Positions 1 through 8,089 of a stretch of DNA of 64,000 bases are shown in pieces; the stretch's first letter is position 1, and every line of letters begins with the position of its first letter. Position numbers and translations under genes: made by a program. Below the pieces are notes generated by a model that saw nothing but the letters and a program-made list of their open reading frames with translations, was not told where the DNA came from and ran no database searches. Source of the DNA: Micromonospora citrea (GTDB lineage Bacteria > Actinomycetota > Actinomycetes > Mycobacteriales > Micromonosporaceae); the NCBI RefSeq assembly GCF_900090315.1, contig NZ_FMHZ01000002.1:7038501-7102500 (forward strand), written 5' to 3'.

Positions 1-256
1 CCCCGTGCCGGTGCAGCTCCAACTGGTTGTTGAGCCGCTCGTTCTCCGCCCGCAGGTTCGCCACCTGCGCCGAGAGCAGATCCAACTCGTCGGCCACCTG
101 CATCCGGAACCGGTCCACGTCGGCGTTGTCGTAGCCCCGACGGGCGAACGAAGCCGTGCCGAACTCCCACCGGCGCACCCGGTCGGCGGTCATCCGCACC
201 TGCACGCCGCCCGAGACGTGCCCGCCCTCATACCTGCTGATCTGGGTAGCGCTCAC
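1..256 (-). CDS. DivIVA-domain protein, N-terminal part (cut by window edge)
   Basis: The leftward frame reads from a GTG at 256 off the left edge, giving 85 residues. A short polar leader precedes a DivIVA-like N-terminal domain around residues 22-65, with the stretch FARRGYDNADVDRF and then a heptad-rich coiled coil rich in L, A, E and N. DivIVA proteins bind curved membrane and organise polar growth or septation in actinobacteria. The GTG start is chosen because a purine-rich Shine-Dalgarno (gaaaggcgg) precedes it and the GTG overlaps the stop of the last upstream mini-ORF. An internal ATG 22 codons further in has no good ribosome site. Which DivIVA paralogue this is cannot be told from the fragment. 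Confidence 0.75.
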   Translation of the reverse strand, partial: MSATQISRYEGGHVSGGVQVRMTADRVRRWEFGTASFARRGYDNADVDRFRMQVADELDLLSAQVANLRAENERLNNQLELHRHG

Positions 257-418
257 CGGGACCGCCTTTCGTTCGCGACTGCGGGGCTCGCAAGCTCACT
301 CCTCGCGCTCACCGGGACCGCCTTTCGTTCGCGACTGCGGGGCTCGCAAGCTCACTCCTCGCGCTCACCGGGACCGCCTTTCGTTCGCGACTGCGGGGCT
401 CGCAAGCTCACTCCTCGC
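251..418 (-). repeat. Three perfect 56-bp tandem repeats before divIVA
   Basis: Units 251-306, 307-362 and 363-418 are identical, and the first 10 bases of a fourth follow at 419-428. Read leftward, each unit carries a purine-rich ribosome-binding sequence and the GTGAGC start context of the downstream gene, so the translation-initiation region of divIVA is present three extra times. The array sits exactly between the stop of the globin reductase and the divIVA start. Perfect identity suggests recent expansion or active homogenisation. Confidence 0.95.
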
Positions 419-424
419 GCTCAC
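253..424 (-). other. Chain of three identical 19-codon mini-ORFs coupled by GTGA overlaps
   Basis: Each repeat unit encodes a complete GTG-to-TGA frame, at 424-365, 368-309 and 312-253. The predicted peptide is VSARSELASPAVANERRSR. The reductase stop overlaps the first mini-ORF start as GTGA, each mini-ORF stop overlaps the next start the same way, and the last overlaps the divIVA start. All three carry the same ribosome-binding sequence. This geometry would let ribosomes reinitiate stepwise from the globin operon into divIVA. Whether the peptide is made or matters is unknown; the frame may simply follow from how the repeat arose. Confidence 0.5.
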
Positions 425-1599
425 CGGGCACCTCCGGGACTGTCCGGAGCGGACGCCCGCTCCACCGCCGTGCGCCACGCCGGGCCGTACCAGTGCCTGC
501 CGAGCCCCTCGTGGTGCAGCTGACCCGCGTGGTAGCCGGCCCGCGACAACGCCGCCACCGAATGCGACACCATCTCGTCGGAGCCGCACACGTACACGTG
601 CCGGGCCCGCCAGTCACCGTCGGCCAACGCCCGGTCCACCGGATGCGTGAACTCGCCCGGCCGATGCAGGTCCGCACCCACCACGTACGTCACCGTCAAC
701 CACGCGAACGACGACGCCAACTTGTCGATCGCGTCGCTGTCGTAGAACTCGGTGCGCGAGCGGGCCCCCACGTACAGGTCGACCGTGCGCCCGGAACCCT
801 CCGCCGCGACCTGCTCGACGAGAGCCTTCACCGGCGCCCAGCCCGTGCCCGAGGCCAGCAGCAGCAGATCCGACGACCCCGCCGACCACAGGGTCAGCCG
901 GTCGCCCACCGGCGCCGCGAGGTGCAACTGGTCGCCGACCGTGCACCCGTACACCAGCCGCGACGACACCGCCCCGCCCGGCGCGGCCCGCACGTGCAGC
1001 TCCAGCGTGCCGTCCCCCCGGGGCGCGTTCGCCGGGGAGTAGTACCGCCACGACCGCACCGCCGGATGCGACACCCCGATCGACTGGCCCGCCGTGAACG
1101 GCAACAGGTACTGCGGCCGCAACGTCAACACCGCCACGTCGAAACCCCGCCGCTCGTGGCCCACGATCTCGGCCACCCACCACGGCGGATTCACCGCCTC
1201 CGCGGCCTGCGCGGCGTCGATCATCACCTGCGACACCAACCCGTACGCGCCGGCCCAGTCCTGGGCCAGCTCCTCGGTCCACTGGTCGCCCAGGAAGTGC
1301 CGCAGCGTCGCCAGCAACGCCTCACCGACCGCCGGATAGTGCTCGGCCCGCACCGCGAACTTGCGATGATCGGCGCCCAGGTCCTTGAGGAACCCGACCA
1401 GCCGGTCCACCTGGTCCACGTGGGACACGATGTGGCCCAGCGCGGTGACCAACCGGTCCCGCTGACCCGCCATGTTCGTGGGGAACATCTGCCGGGTTTC
1501 GGGGTGGGCCAGGAACAACGTCGAGTAGAAGTAGAGCGGCACCTGGTCGCCGTGCGCGGCGACCAGGGACCAGCTCTGCTTGAGCCGGGCGGCGTCCAC
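421..1599 (-). CDS. Flavohemoglobin-like globin-FAD/NAD reductase
   Basis: A 392-residue two-part protein. The N-terminal globin (about 1-135) has an aromatic B10 cluster (YFY, 23-25), CD1-type F39 and proximal His87. The C-terminal ferredoxin-NADP reductase module (about 145-385) has the FAD-binding RYYS at 185-188, a GTGWAP nucleotide loop and a VCGSDEMV segment. Flavohemoglobins of this type use NAD(P)H and O2 to dioxygenate nitric oxide to nitrate in the cytoplasm. The start is a GTG two bases after the stop of the truncated hemoglobin gene, so the two form one operon. The TGA stop overlaps the first mini-ORF of the downstream repeat array. Family assignment is firm; NO as substrate is inferred. 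Confidence 0.88.
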   Translation of the reverse strand: MDAARLKQSWSLVAAHGDQVPLYFYSTLFLAHPETRQMFPTNMAGQRDRLVTALGHIVSHVDQVDRLVGFLKDLGADHRKFAVRAEHYPAVGEALLATLRHFLGDQWTEELAQDWAGAYGLVSQVMIDAAQAAEAVNPPWWVAEIVGHERRGFDVAVLTLRPQYLLPFTAGQSIGVSHPAVRSWRYYSPANAPRGDGTLELHVRAAPGGAVSSRLVYGCTVGDQLHLAAPVGDRLTLWSAGSSDLLLLASGTGWAPVKALVEQVAAEGSGRTVDLYVGARSRTEFYDSDAIDKLASSFAWLTVTYVVGADLHRPGEFTHPVDRALADGDWRARHVYVCGSDEMVSHSVAALSRAGYHAGQLHHEGLGRHWYGPAWRTAVERASAPDSPGGAR

Positions 1600-1601
1600 G
1601 C

Positions 1602-2000
1602 TCAGGCGTCCGCCCCGTCGCCGCCGGCCACCACCTGGCCACGCACCTGCGCGAGCACGTCCTGCACGTCGGCGACGACGTCGGCCGGAACCCCGAGCTC
1701 CGTCAGCGTCGCCGTCAGGTGCGCGCCCACCATCGCGTAATGCTCCGGCGTGACACCCAGCGGCTGGTGCGCCTCGGCGAGACCACGCCCGGCGTACTCG
1801 TTGGGCCCGCCGAGCACCACCGTCAGCATCAGGGCCAGGTGCCGGCGCTGACCCACCATGTCCACGGTGGTGAAGTAGCCGGCGAGTTCCGGATCGGCGA
1901 GCACCTTGTCGTAGAACAGTTCAACGGCGGCCTTCACCGAACTGGCGCCACCGATGCGCTCGTAGTGGGAGACGGGGGCAGCTTCTTCCGTAACCGTCAC
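1602..2000 (-). CDS. glbN: Group I truncated hemoglobin
   Basis: A 132-residue protein with the 2-on-2 globin pattern: SHYERIGG at the start, a B10-type Tyr in ELFYDKV, and the proximal His in GVTPEHYAMVG. Such proteins bind O2 and NO, and mycobacterial HbN detoxifies NO with a reductase partner. Here the gene immediately downstream encodes a globin-reductase, which would provide electrons or act in parallel. The GTG start at 2000 is preferred over longer in-frame starts because a good ribosome site (ggaagga) lies just upstream and the family begins near this point. Confidence 0.9.
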   Translation of the reverse strand: MTVTEEAAPVSHYERIGGASSVKAAVELFYDKVLADPELAGYFTTVDMVGQRRHLALMLTVVLGGPNEYAGRGLAEAHQPLGVTPEHYAMVGAHLTATLTELGVPADVVADVQDVLAQVRGQVVAGGDGADA

Positions 2001-2685
2001 GGTCGTTCCTTCCGCTTGAGAGGGGATTCGCGCGGGGTCGGCGCGGAGGGGCAGTCGGTCCGCAGGCACGCGACGACCACAGTGCAGTGGCACCGCGCCA
2101 GGGGAACCGCGTGTGGGACCATAGCGTGTCGTGCCGATCCGGTCACCGCCCACCTATCGGCTTCCCGACAGGCAAGCACACGGACAGTAACGGCCGAGCC
2201 CCCGCCTCTCCCACCGTCCGCCAAGAAGGCGACACGCTCCGTAACTCGGCGATCCGCAACCGCACCGCCGCCCGGCCCGGACGACGAGTCCGGCCCACCG
2301 CACCCGCCGCCGCCGCCGAACCGCCGCTGACCACCACGGACACCCGCCCCGACGCCAGCGCGCACCCGGGCGCCACCGCCGCCCCCACCCGCCACGCCCG
2401 GGCCGGCCGGCACCCCGCCCGTCGCCATCGACCGGCCGCAGGACGAGGACGCAGCGTCACCGCACAAAACATCAGAAAAGCCGGGCGCGTCGCGCCCCCG
2501 CACCCACCCCGCGACCCCGACCTGTCACATCCGCCCCCCGGCGAAGCGGTCACCGGAACCGGCGCAGCCGGAGAACCGTCCGCCGCCGCAGCAGCGGCCC
2601 CGAAGAGACGGGGTCATCGCGCACCGATCAGTTTTCCGCGCCGCGCCCGTCCGTACGTGGCATCGACTCACGGAAGGCTGACACG
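2001..2685. other. Non-coding stretch between glbN and the reductase gene
   Basis: Apart from the candidate globin promoter, no convincing gene is seen. Open frames here have poor composition (long Pro/Arg/Ala runs) and no ribosome sites. The region should hold the promoters of the two diverging genes. Confidence 0.6.
2118..2146 (-). promoter_or_regulatory. Candidate promoter of the globin operon
   Basis: Read leftward, GTGACC (2146-2141) and TATGGT (2123-2118) are separated by 17 bases, a plausible housekeeping -35/-10 pair. It lies about 120 bases before the truncated hemoglobin start. Not tested. Confidence 0.35.
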
Positions 2686-3270
2686 ATGCGGAAACTGATC
2701 TTCGGCATGAACCTGACCCTGGACGGCTACATCGCCGCGCCCGGCGACGACATCGGCTGGAGTGGCGGTGAGGGACCGGACTCGTCGCCGAGCGATGAGC
2801 TGTTCCAGTGGTGGTACGAGCAGATGCGGGCGAGCGAGCTGACGCTGTACGGGCGCAAACTGTGGGAGGCGATGAGTTCCCACTGGCCGACCGGCGACCA
2901 ACGGCCCAACGCCACCCAGGCGGAGATCGAGTTCGCGCGCCTCTGGCGGGACATGCCGAAAGTCGTGTTCTCCTCCACGATCGACCAGGTCGACTGGAAC
3001 GCGCGCCTGGTCACCGGCGACGCGGTCGCCGAGATCACCCGGCTCAAGGCCGAGGACGGCGGCCCGATGGACATCGCCGGCGCGACGCTGGCCGGGGCGG
3101 CCATGCGGGCCGGGCTGATCGACGAATACGCCGTGGTCACCCACCCGGTCCTGGTGGGCGGCGGCACACCGTTCTTCACCGCGCTGGACACCTGGGTGAA
3201 CCTGAACCTGGTCGAGAGGCGGACATTTCCCGGCGGCGTAGTGCTGACCCGATACGAGACGAGGCGATGA
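2686..3270 (+). CDS. Dihydrofolate reductase-family (RibD C-terminal-like) protein
   Basis: A 194-residue protein that starts with MRKLIFGMNLTLDGYIA, the hallmark of the RibD_C/DHFR-like family, followed by LTLYGRKLWE and, near the end, DEYAVVTHPVLVGGGTPFF, which forms the nucleotide-binding fold. Length fits the family. Members bind NADPH and most have no assigned substrate. A weak ribosome site precedes the ATG, in the segment gaaggctgacacg. It converges on an ECF sigma factor gene; such small reductases are often near ECF sigma genes, but a functional link is only suggested by position. Confidence 0.85.
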   Translation: MRKLIFGMNLTLDGYIAAPGDDIGWSGGEGPDSSPSDELFQWWYEQMRASELTLYGRKLWEAMSSHWPTGDQRPNATQAEIEFARLWRDMPKVVFSSTIDQVDWNARLVTGDAVAEITRLKAEDGGPMDIAGATLAGAAMRAGLIDEYAVVTHPVLVGGGTPFFTALDTWVNLNLVERRTFPGGVVLTRYETRR

Positions 3271-3387
3271 ACACGGGCCCGATCCTCGGCTCGCAACGCC
3301 ATGCCGAATCCATGTGAGCTGCTGACCGACCTGCCGGAGCCGAGTGACGACGGCGTCGTCGATGGTGACGACTTCCTCCGGACATGA

Positions 3388-3420
3388 CGCCGCCCCGCCG
3401 GCAACGCCAGCGGGGCGGCG
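3388..3420. terminator. Bidirectional hairpin between convergent genes
   Basis: A perfect 11-base stem (CGCCGCCCCGC with its complement) around an 11-base loop lies between the ends of the reductase gene and the leftward sigma factor gene. There is no U-tract, as is usual for actinobacterial terminators. Confidence 0.6.
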
Positions 3421-3530
3421 AGGCTCGCGTTGCCGCGCTGGAGTTCAGCTGGTCGGGGTGCTCGTCCCACGGTGACTTCGGCGACGGCGGCCCGTGCGGC
3501 CGGCCCCGTCGACGACGCGGACATGTGCGA

Positions 3531-4538
3531 TCACAGTGTCGGCGGCAGGCCCAGCCATGGTCTGCCGGCGGCCCCGAACCCGGTGAGCTCGACGACCTTC
3601 CCGTCCACGATGCGCAGGACCGCGATGTTGAACAACCGGTACTCCGGATCGCCGGGGATGCGAAGGTACAGCGCGGCCGCAGGCATGCGGTTGACCGTCG
3701 TGGCCACACAGCGCCAGTCGTCGTAACCGCGCCGGAAGAGCCCACCGGAGACCCAGCCGTCCACCGCGTCCTCGGCCGTGACGACCAAGGTGCCCGGCTC
3801 GGGAAGCATCGCGAAGCGCAGATCGTCGCGCAGCAGGGCCACCAGCCCGTCCAGGTCGTTGCGCTCATGGGCGTCCATGTACGACCTCACCACGGCGCGC
3901 TCGTCGTCCGACAGCTCGTGCGTGGCAGGGCTCCGCCAGTCGAGCCGGCGGTCGGGCAACTGCTCGCGCACCGTCACGCGCGCCCGCTGCAGTGCGCTCG
4001 TCACCGATGCGACGGTCACCTCGAGGGCATCGGCAGCCCTCGACGCCGGCCAGCCCAGGACGTCGCGCAGGACGAACACCGCCCGCTGCCGCGGCGGCAG
4101 GTGCTGGACGGCGACGATGAACGCCAACTCGATCGTCTCCCGCGCCACCACCGATTCCTGCGGGTCCTCCGGGAGCATCCGGTCCGGGTAGGGCTGCAGG
4201 TAACGCACTTCCGAGCCCGCGCCCGGCAGCCCGACAGTCACGGGCGTGCGGTCGTTGCGCTTCTCCAGAAAGTCGAGGCAGGCGTTCGTCGCGATCCGGT
4301 ACAGCCACGTCCGCAGGGCCGCATGCCCCTTGAACGACTCTCGCTTCTTCCACGCCCGCAGGAACGTCTCCTGCGTCATGTCCTGGGCGTCCTCGTAGTT
4401 CGCGAGCATCCGGTAGCAGTGCACCTGCAACTCGCGACGGTGCCGCTCCGTGAGCCGCGCGAACCGTGCCGTGTCGCCTGAACGGACCGCCCGGATGAAC
4501 GTGGCCTCGTCGGCGCCCGGCGATCTGGCATCGATCAT
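3531..4538 (-). CDS. ECF sigma factor with C-terminal SnoaL/NTF2-like domain
   Basis: A 335-residue protein. The sigma region 2 (about 10-80) contains CYRMLANYEDAQDMTQETF and region 4 (about 130-190) contains LPPRQRAVFVLRDVLGW followed by an HTH. An NTF2-like domain follows from about 210 (VRSYMDAHERNDLDGLVALL) to the end. This architecture is the SigX5/SigJ-like type, in which the extra domain modulates sigma activity and often replaces an anti-sigma factor. The ATG at 4538 is preferred over the upstream in-frame GTG at 4556 because ggaagga sits about nine bases before it. No anti-sigma gene is adjacent. Confidence 0.88.
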   Translation of the reverse strand: MIDARSPGADEATFIRAVRSGDTARFARLTERHRRELQVHCYRMLANYEDAQDMTQETFLRAWKKRESFKGHAALRTWLYRIATNACLDFLEKRNDRTPVTVGLPGAGSEVRYLQPYPDRMLPEDPQESVVARETIELAFIVAVQHLPPRQRAVFVLRDVLGWPASRAADALEVTVASVTSALQRARVTVREQLPDRRLDWRSPATHELSDDERAVVRSYMDAHERNDLDGLVALLRDDLRFAMLPEPGTLVVTAEDAVDGWVSGGLFRRGYDDWRCVATTVNRMPAAALYLRIPGDPEYRLFNIAVLRIVDGKVVELTGFGAAGRPWLGLPPTL

Positions 4539-4795
4539 GGACAGCAATCCTTCCACCGGCGCGAGACCGCGCTGACCGGCACGCTGAAGGTCGACTCAGA
4601 TGCCAGGCGCAGCCGCGCAGCAGTCCGGCCAACCTCGACGCTCACGCCGGCAGGAAACCCTTCCCGCGGCCCGCCGCAGCGACGACACCCGCCGACGCCG
4701 GCCCAAAACGCCCACCGGTCACAGTGGAGCGAATGCGACCGGCGCACGGGCATCCCGGCCACGGCTGCCACGCCCGGCCACCGCCACGGCCCGCG

Positions 4796-5389
4796 TCAAC
4801 CCGCCCGCCGCCGGGCCCGCCGCGCCGCCAACTCGTCGCCCACCGGATCCCCCGCCGACGTCACCGGCCCCGCCGGCGCGGACGTCGCCGGCTCCGCCGG
4901 CAGATGCGACAGCGACCCCTGGATCTCCTTGAACGCCCCGCCGATCGCGATGCCGAACACCCCCTGGCCGCCCTGCAACAGGTCCACCACCTCCTCCGGC
5001 GACCGGCACTCGTAGACCGTCGTGCCGTCGGAGATCAACGTGATGCCCGCCAGATCACCCACCCCACGGGACCGCAGCGCCTCGATCGCCTTCCGGATGT
5101 TCTGCAACGACACCCCGGCGTCCAGCAGCCGCTTCACCACCTTCAGGACCACCAGGTCCCGGAACGAGTACAACCGCTGCGTGCCCGAACCCGACGCGTC
5201 CCGCACACTCGGCACCACCAGCCCGGTACGCGCCCAGTAGTCCAACTGGCGATAGCTGATCCCCACCGCGTGGCAGGCCGTCACACCTCGATAGCCCACG
5301 GCGTCGTCACCCTCGGTCGCCGACCCCGGCGACGTCACACCCGGCTCGTCCAGCTCCGTACCCGGATCGGGATCTCGCGGCTCGTGCAT
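4796..5389 (-). CDS. MerR-family regulator (Rv1830-type)
   Basis: A 197-residue protein. After an acidic disordered leader, a MerR DNA-binding domain begins near residue 35 (YRGVTACHAVGISYRQLDYW), with LYSFRDLVVLKVVKRLLDAG and a dimerising helix after it. It lacks the Cys cluster of metal-sensing MerR proteins. It ends the pgsA-to-merR block and corresponds by position and sequence to M. tuberculosis Rv1830 (ResR/McdR), a regulator linked to growth and drug tolerance. The ATG start has gggagg upstream; longer frames lack this. Arrangement relative to ftsR and the nuclease gene supports the assignment. Confidence 0.85.
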   Translation of the reverse strand: MHEPRDPDPGTELDEPGVTSPGSATEGDDAVGYRGVTACHAVGISYRQLDYWARTGLVVPSVRDASGSGTQRLYSFRDLVVLKVVKRLLDAGVSLQNIRKAIEALRSRGVGDLAGITLISDGTTVYECRSPEEVVDLLQGGQGVFGIAIGGAFKEIQGSLSHLPAEPATSAPAGPVTSAGDPVGDELAARRARRRAG

Positions 5390-5542
5390 CCGGACAACCT
5401 CCCCGCCAGTGCGGTGACACGTCGATTCCGGGACGTGCACCCCTCGACACGGCAACCCTATCGCCGCCCTCGGGAATTGCCCCGCAACAACCGTCGCGAC
5501 ACGCCGCGCCACGACGACGAAGATCACCCACCGCACCGAAGC

Positions 5543-5557
5543 GTCACCGAACGTGAC
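5543..5557. promoter_or_regulatory. Small palindrome upstream of the Rv1830-type merR
   Basis: GTCACCGAACGTGAC, five-base arms and a five-base spacer, lies about 155 bases before the merR start and just after the end of the nuclease gene. It could be an operator for one of the two MerR proteins here; only position and symmetry support this. Confidence 0.25.
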
Positions 5558-5590
5558 ACCCGACGGAAACCACCCGGGGAGAGCCGAACC

Positions 5591-6055
5591 TCAGCCGGCG
5601 AAATCCTCCGGACGCACCTGCTCCAGGAACTCGCGGAACTTCTCCACCTCGTCCTCCTGCTCGTCGGGAATCACGATCCCCGCCTCGCTGAGGACCTCTT
5701 CAGCACAACGAATCGGCGCACCCACCCGCAACGCCAACGCGATCGAATCGCTCGGCCGCGCCGACACCCGCACCCCGTCACCGATCAACAGATCGGCGTA
5801 GAAGACGTTCTCCTTCAGCTCGGTGATCTCCACCGCCCGCAACGGCGCCTTCAACGCCGCCAACACGTCCCGCAGAAGATCGTGGGTCAGCGGCCGGGCA
5901 GGCTTGACACCCTGCTGCTCGTAAGCGATCGCCGTCGCCTCCACCGCGCCGATCCAGATCGGCAGATAGCGGTCCCCCTCGACCTCCCTGAGCAGGACGA
6001 TCGGCTGGTTGCTGGGCAGCTCCACCCGAACTCCGACCACGCTCAGCTCGCGCAC
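5591..6055 (-). CDS. DUF151 bifunctional nuclease-family protein
   Basis: A 154-residue protein opening with VRELSVVGVRVELPSNQPIV and containing LPIWIGAVEATAIA and RPSDSIALALRVGAPI, the conserved segments of the DUF151/BFN family. Family members in plants have nuclease activity; the bacterial role is not settled. The GTG at 6055 is chosen because GGAGG lies five bases upstream and the family starts exactly here; the open frame continues 55 codons further without family similarity. Equivalent to M. tuberculosis Rv1829, between the two merR genes. Confidence 0.88.
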   Translation of the reverse strand: MRELSVVGVRVELPSNQPIVLLREVEGDRYLPIWIGAVEATAIAYEQQGVKPARPLTHDLLRDVLAALKAPLRAVEITELKENVFYADLLIGDGVRVSARPSDSIALALRVGAPIRCAEEVLSEAGIVIPDEQEDEVEKFREFLEQVRPEDFAG

Positions 6056-6232
6056 CGCCGCCTCCGTGTCGTTGTCACCTACGCCGCACCGCGCCCTTTC
6101 CCTGCACGGTACACGGACCGCGACACGGCCGTCCCATGCGCTACCTGCACCACGCCCGCGCCAGAAAGGGGTTACCCCGGCAAGCCTACGACACGCTTCC
6201 CGGGGCAGATCTTTCCCCACGACCCCGCCGGA

Positions 6233-6988
6233 TCACCGACCCAGCGTCGACCGCAACCCCACCCGCACCAACGCCGAATGCAACTGCTGCGACAACGCCA
6301 CCAACTCCCGCGCCGTCTCCGCCGCCCGCGCCCGCGCAGCCGGATCACTCTGCCGCGCCAACGGCGCCACCAACTGCGCGAACAGACCGACCTCCCGGTC
6401 CGCCGCCGTCCGGTAACCCCGCAGATGCCGCGGCTCCAACCCGTACGCCGCCAGACCCGCCACCGCCCGCGCGATGATCAACGCATCGCCGTCGTACCAA
6501 CCCGGCGGATCCGACACCAACACACCGAGCCGCTCCAACTCACCCAGCGTCGACTCGTCGATACCACTACGCGCCACCAGATCCGCCCGGCCGAGCCGCA
6601 CCTGCGGCGACTCGGCCGGCTCCTCCGACGACCGCCCCGGCACCTCGCCACCCGGACCCACCGCCACCAACGTCGGCCGCTGCCGACCCGGCGACTCCCC
6701 GGACGCGTCCCACTGCGCCAACTGATCACGGATCACCCGCAGAGGCAGATACTGGTCCCGCTGCGCGGTCAACACGAACCGCAACCGCGCCACATCGTCC
6801 CAGCTGTACTTCCGGTAACCCGCCGCCGTCCGCTGCGGCTCCACCAGGCCCTCAGCCTCGAGAAACCGCAACTTCGAGATGGTCACGTCCGGAAAATCCA
6901 CCCGCAACTGGCCCAGCACCTCACCGATGCTCATCAACGGTCGGGCACGGGCCGCCCCGGGCGGCGTGGAGGCCGCAGGCTCGTTCAC
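6233..6988 (-). CDS. ftsR: MerR-family cell-division regulator FtsR
   Basis: A 251-residue protein with a MerR helix-turn-helix near residues 18-90 (MSIGEVLGQLRVDFPDVTIS, then AEGLVEPQRTAAGYRKYS) and a long helical C-terminal half. It is the counterpart of Rv1828 and of Corynebacterium glutamicum FtsR, which activates ftsZ. The GTG start overlaps the garA stop (GTGA), so translation is coupled to the FHA protein, as in related genomes. Confidence 0.88.
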   Translation of the reverse strand: MNEPAASTPPGAARARPLMSIGEVLGQLRVDFPDVTISKLRFLEAEGLVEPQRTAAGYRKYSWDDVARLRFVLTAQRDQYLPLRVIRDQLAQWDASGESPGRQRPTLVAVGPGGEVPGRSSEEPAESPQVRLGRADLVARSGIDESTLGELERLGVLVSDPPGWYDGDALIIARAVAGLAAYGLEPRHLRGYRTAADREVGLFAQLVAPLARQSDPAARARAAETARELVALSQQLHSALVRVGLRSTLGR

Positions 6989-7437
6989 CCCCGGCCGGCC
7001 TCCTCCTCCGGGCGCGGACCGGCGATGAACACCACCCGGAACTTGCCGATCTGCACCTCGTCGCCATTGCTCAACGTGGCCGCCTCGACCCGCTCCCGAT
7101 TCACGTACGTGCCGTTCAGGCTGCCCACGTCCCGCACCGTGAACGTCCCACCGTCACGATGGAACTCCGCATGCCGCCGCGACACCGTCACGTCGTCCAG
7201 GAAGATGTCACTGTCCGGATGCCGGCCACTCGTCGTCACATCATGATCCAACAAGAACCGGGCACCCGCGTTCGGACCCCGGCGAACCACCAGCAGCGCC
7301 ATCCCCGGCGGCAACGAACCGGACATCCGGCTCGGCACCACATCGGTGTCCGGCCCCTCCAGCACTTCGTCGAGCGAACCGAGATTGAGCGTCGAAGTGA
7401 CGTCGAGCGGGGGGAACTCGTCGTCTGGGCGCGTCAT
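6985..7437 (-). CDS. garA: FHA-domain metabolic regulator GarA/OdhI
   Basis: A 150-residue protein with a C-terminal FHA domain (about 50-135): SGRHPDSDIFLDDVTVSRRH and DVGSLNGTYVN carry the phosphothreonine-binding Arg, Ser and Asn. In mycobacteria and corynebacteria the unphosphorylated protein inhibits 2-oxoglutarate dehydrogenase and controls glutamate metabolism, and phosphorylation of an N-terminal TT pair by PknB/PknG switches it off. Here the N-terminal motif is VTSTLNLG (T14, S15, T16) instead of the ETTSVF form. The ATG has a gaggtgg ribosome site and the 3' end overlaps ftsR. Confidence 0.9.
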   Translation of the reverse strand: MTRPDDEFPPLDVTSTLNLGSLDEVLEGPDTDVVPSRMSGSLPPGMALLVVRRGPNAGARFLLDHDVTTSGRHPDSDIFLDDVTVSRRHAEFHRDGGTFTVRDVGSLNGTYVNRERVEAATLSNGDEVQIGKFRVVFIAGPRPEEEAGRG

Positions 7438-7488
7438 GGGACCACCTCACGGATCTGTTCGGTCGGCGTCGGGGTAATGGCGGGTCTG

Positions 7489-7516
7489 GCCGCCGGGCAC
7501 TCCAACACCCGGCGGC
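7489..7516 (-). terminator. Hairpin between gcvH and garA
   Basis: A perfect nine-base stem (GCCGCCGGG and complement) around a ten-base loop lies about 140 bases after the gcvH stop and 50 before the garA start. It probably acts as a terminator or attenuator that sets a lower level for the garA-ftsR part. Confidence 0.5.
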
Positions 7517-7653
7517 TGGCTCCCCGTGCCCGGAAAGGCAATTCCGCGACGCTCAACTATTGGGTTCTCGGTCGACTGGGCGAGCCTAGCCAGCGCCGAA
7601 ATGCAGGGCAACCGGACGCGCGGACACAGCCACCACGCCCGGCGGGGACGCAC

Positions 7654-8034
7654 TCAGCTCTCGGTGAGCTCACGATACGCGTCCGCCGACAGCAGCCCGT
7701 CGACCGCCGCCGGATCATCCGGAGTGATCTCCACCAGCCAACCCGCACCGTACGGATCAGTGTTGATCACCTCGGGAGTGTCGCCGAGCGCCTCGTTGCG
7801 CGCCGCCACCGTGCCGCTGAGCGGGGCGTAGATCTCCGACACACTCTTCGTCGACTCGATCTCACCCAACGACTCACCGGCCGCCACCACCGCACCCGGA
7901 TCGGGCAGCTGGACATACACGATGTCACCCAGGGCGTCCTGCGCGAAGTGGGTGATGCCGACCCGCACCGGGCCACCGCCACCGCCCGACACCCACTCGT
8001 GCTCGGCGGTATACCGCAGATCCTCAGGAATCAC
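7654..8034 (-). CDS. gcvH: Glycine cleavage system H protein
   Basis: A 126-residue lipoyl carrier. It starts IPEDLRYTAEHEWV, the family opening, and has the lipoylation site at Lys63 in IESTKSVSEIYAPLSGTV. The H protein shuttles the methylamine group between the P, T and L proteins of glycine cleavage. GTG start. Its place between the second DUF881 gene and garA is the conserved actinobacterial arrangement (Rv1826); no gcvP or gcvT is nearby. Confidence 0.95.
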   Translation of the reverse strand: MIPEDLRYTAEHEWVSGGGGGPVRVGITHFAQDALGDIVYVQLPDPGAVVAAGESLGEIESTKSVSEIYAPLSGTVAARNEALGDTPEVINTDPYGAGWLVEITPDDPAAVDGLLSADAYRELTES

Positions 8035-8089
8035 CAGACGCGTCCTTCACCATCGGCGCACCGGACACCACCGGTGCGAGCCGCGCCGG

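Noticed and set aside
251..418. CRISPR array made by the 56-base repeats
   Set aside because: The units abut directly with no spacers and are coding-like; no cas genes are present.
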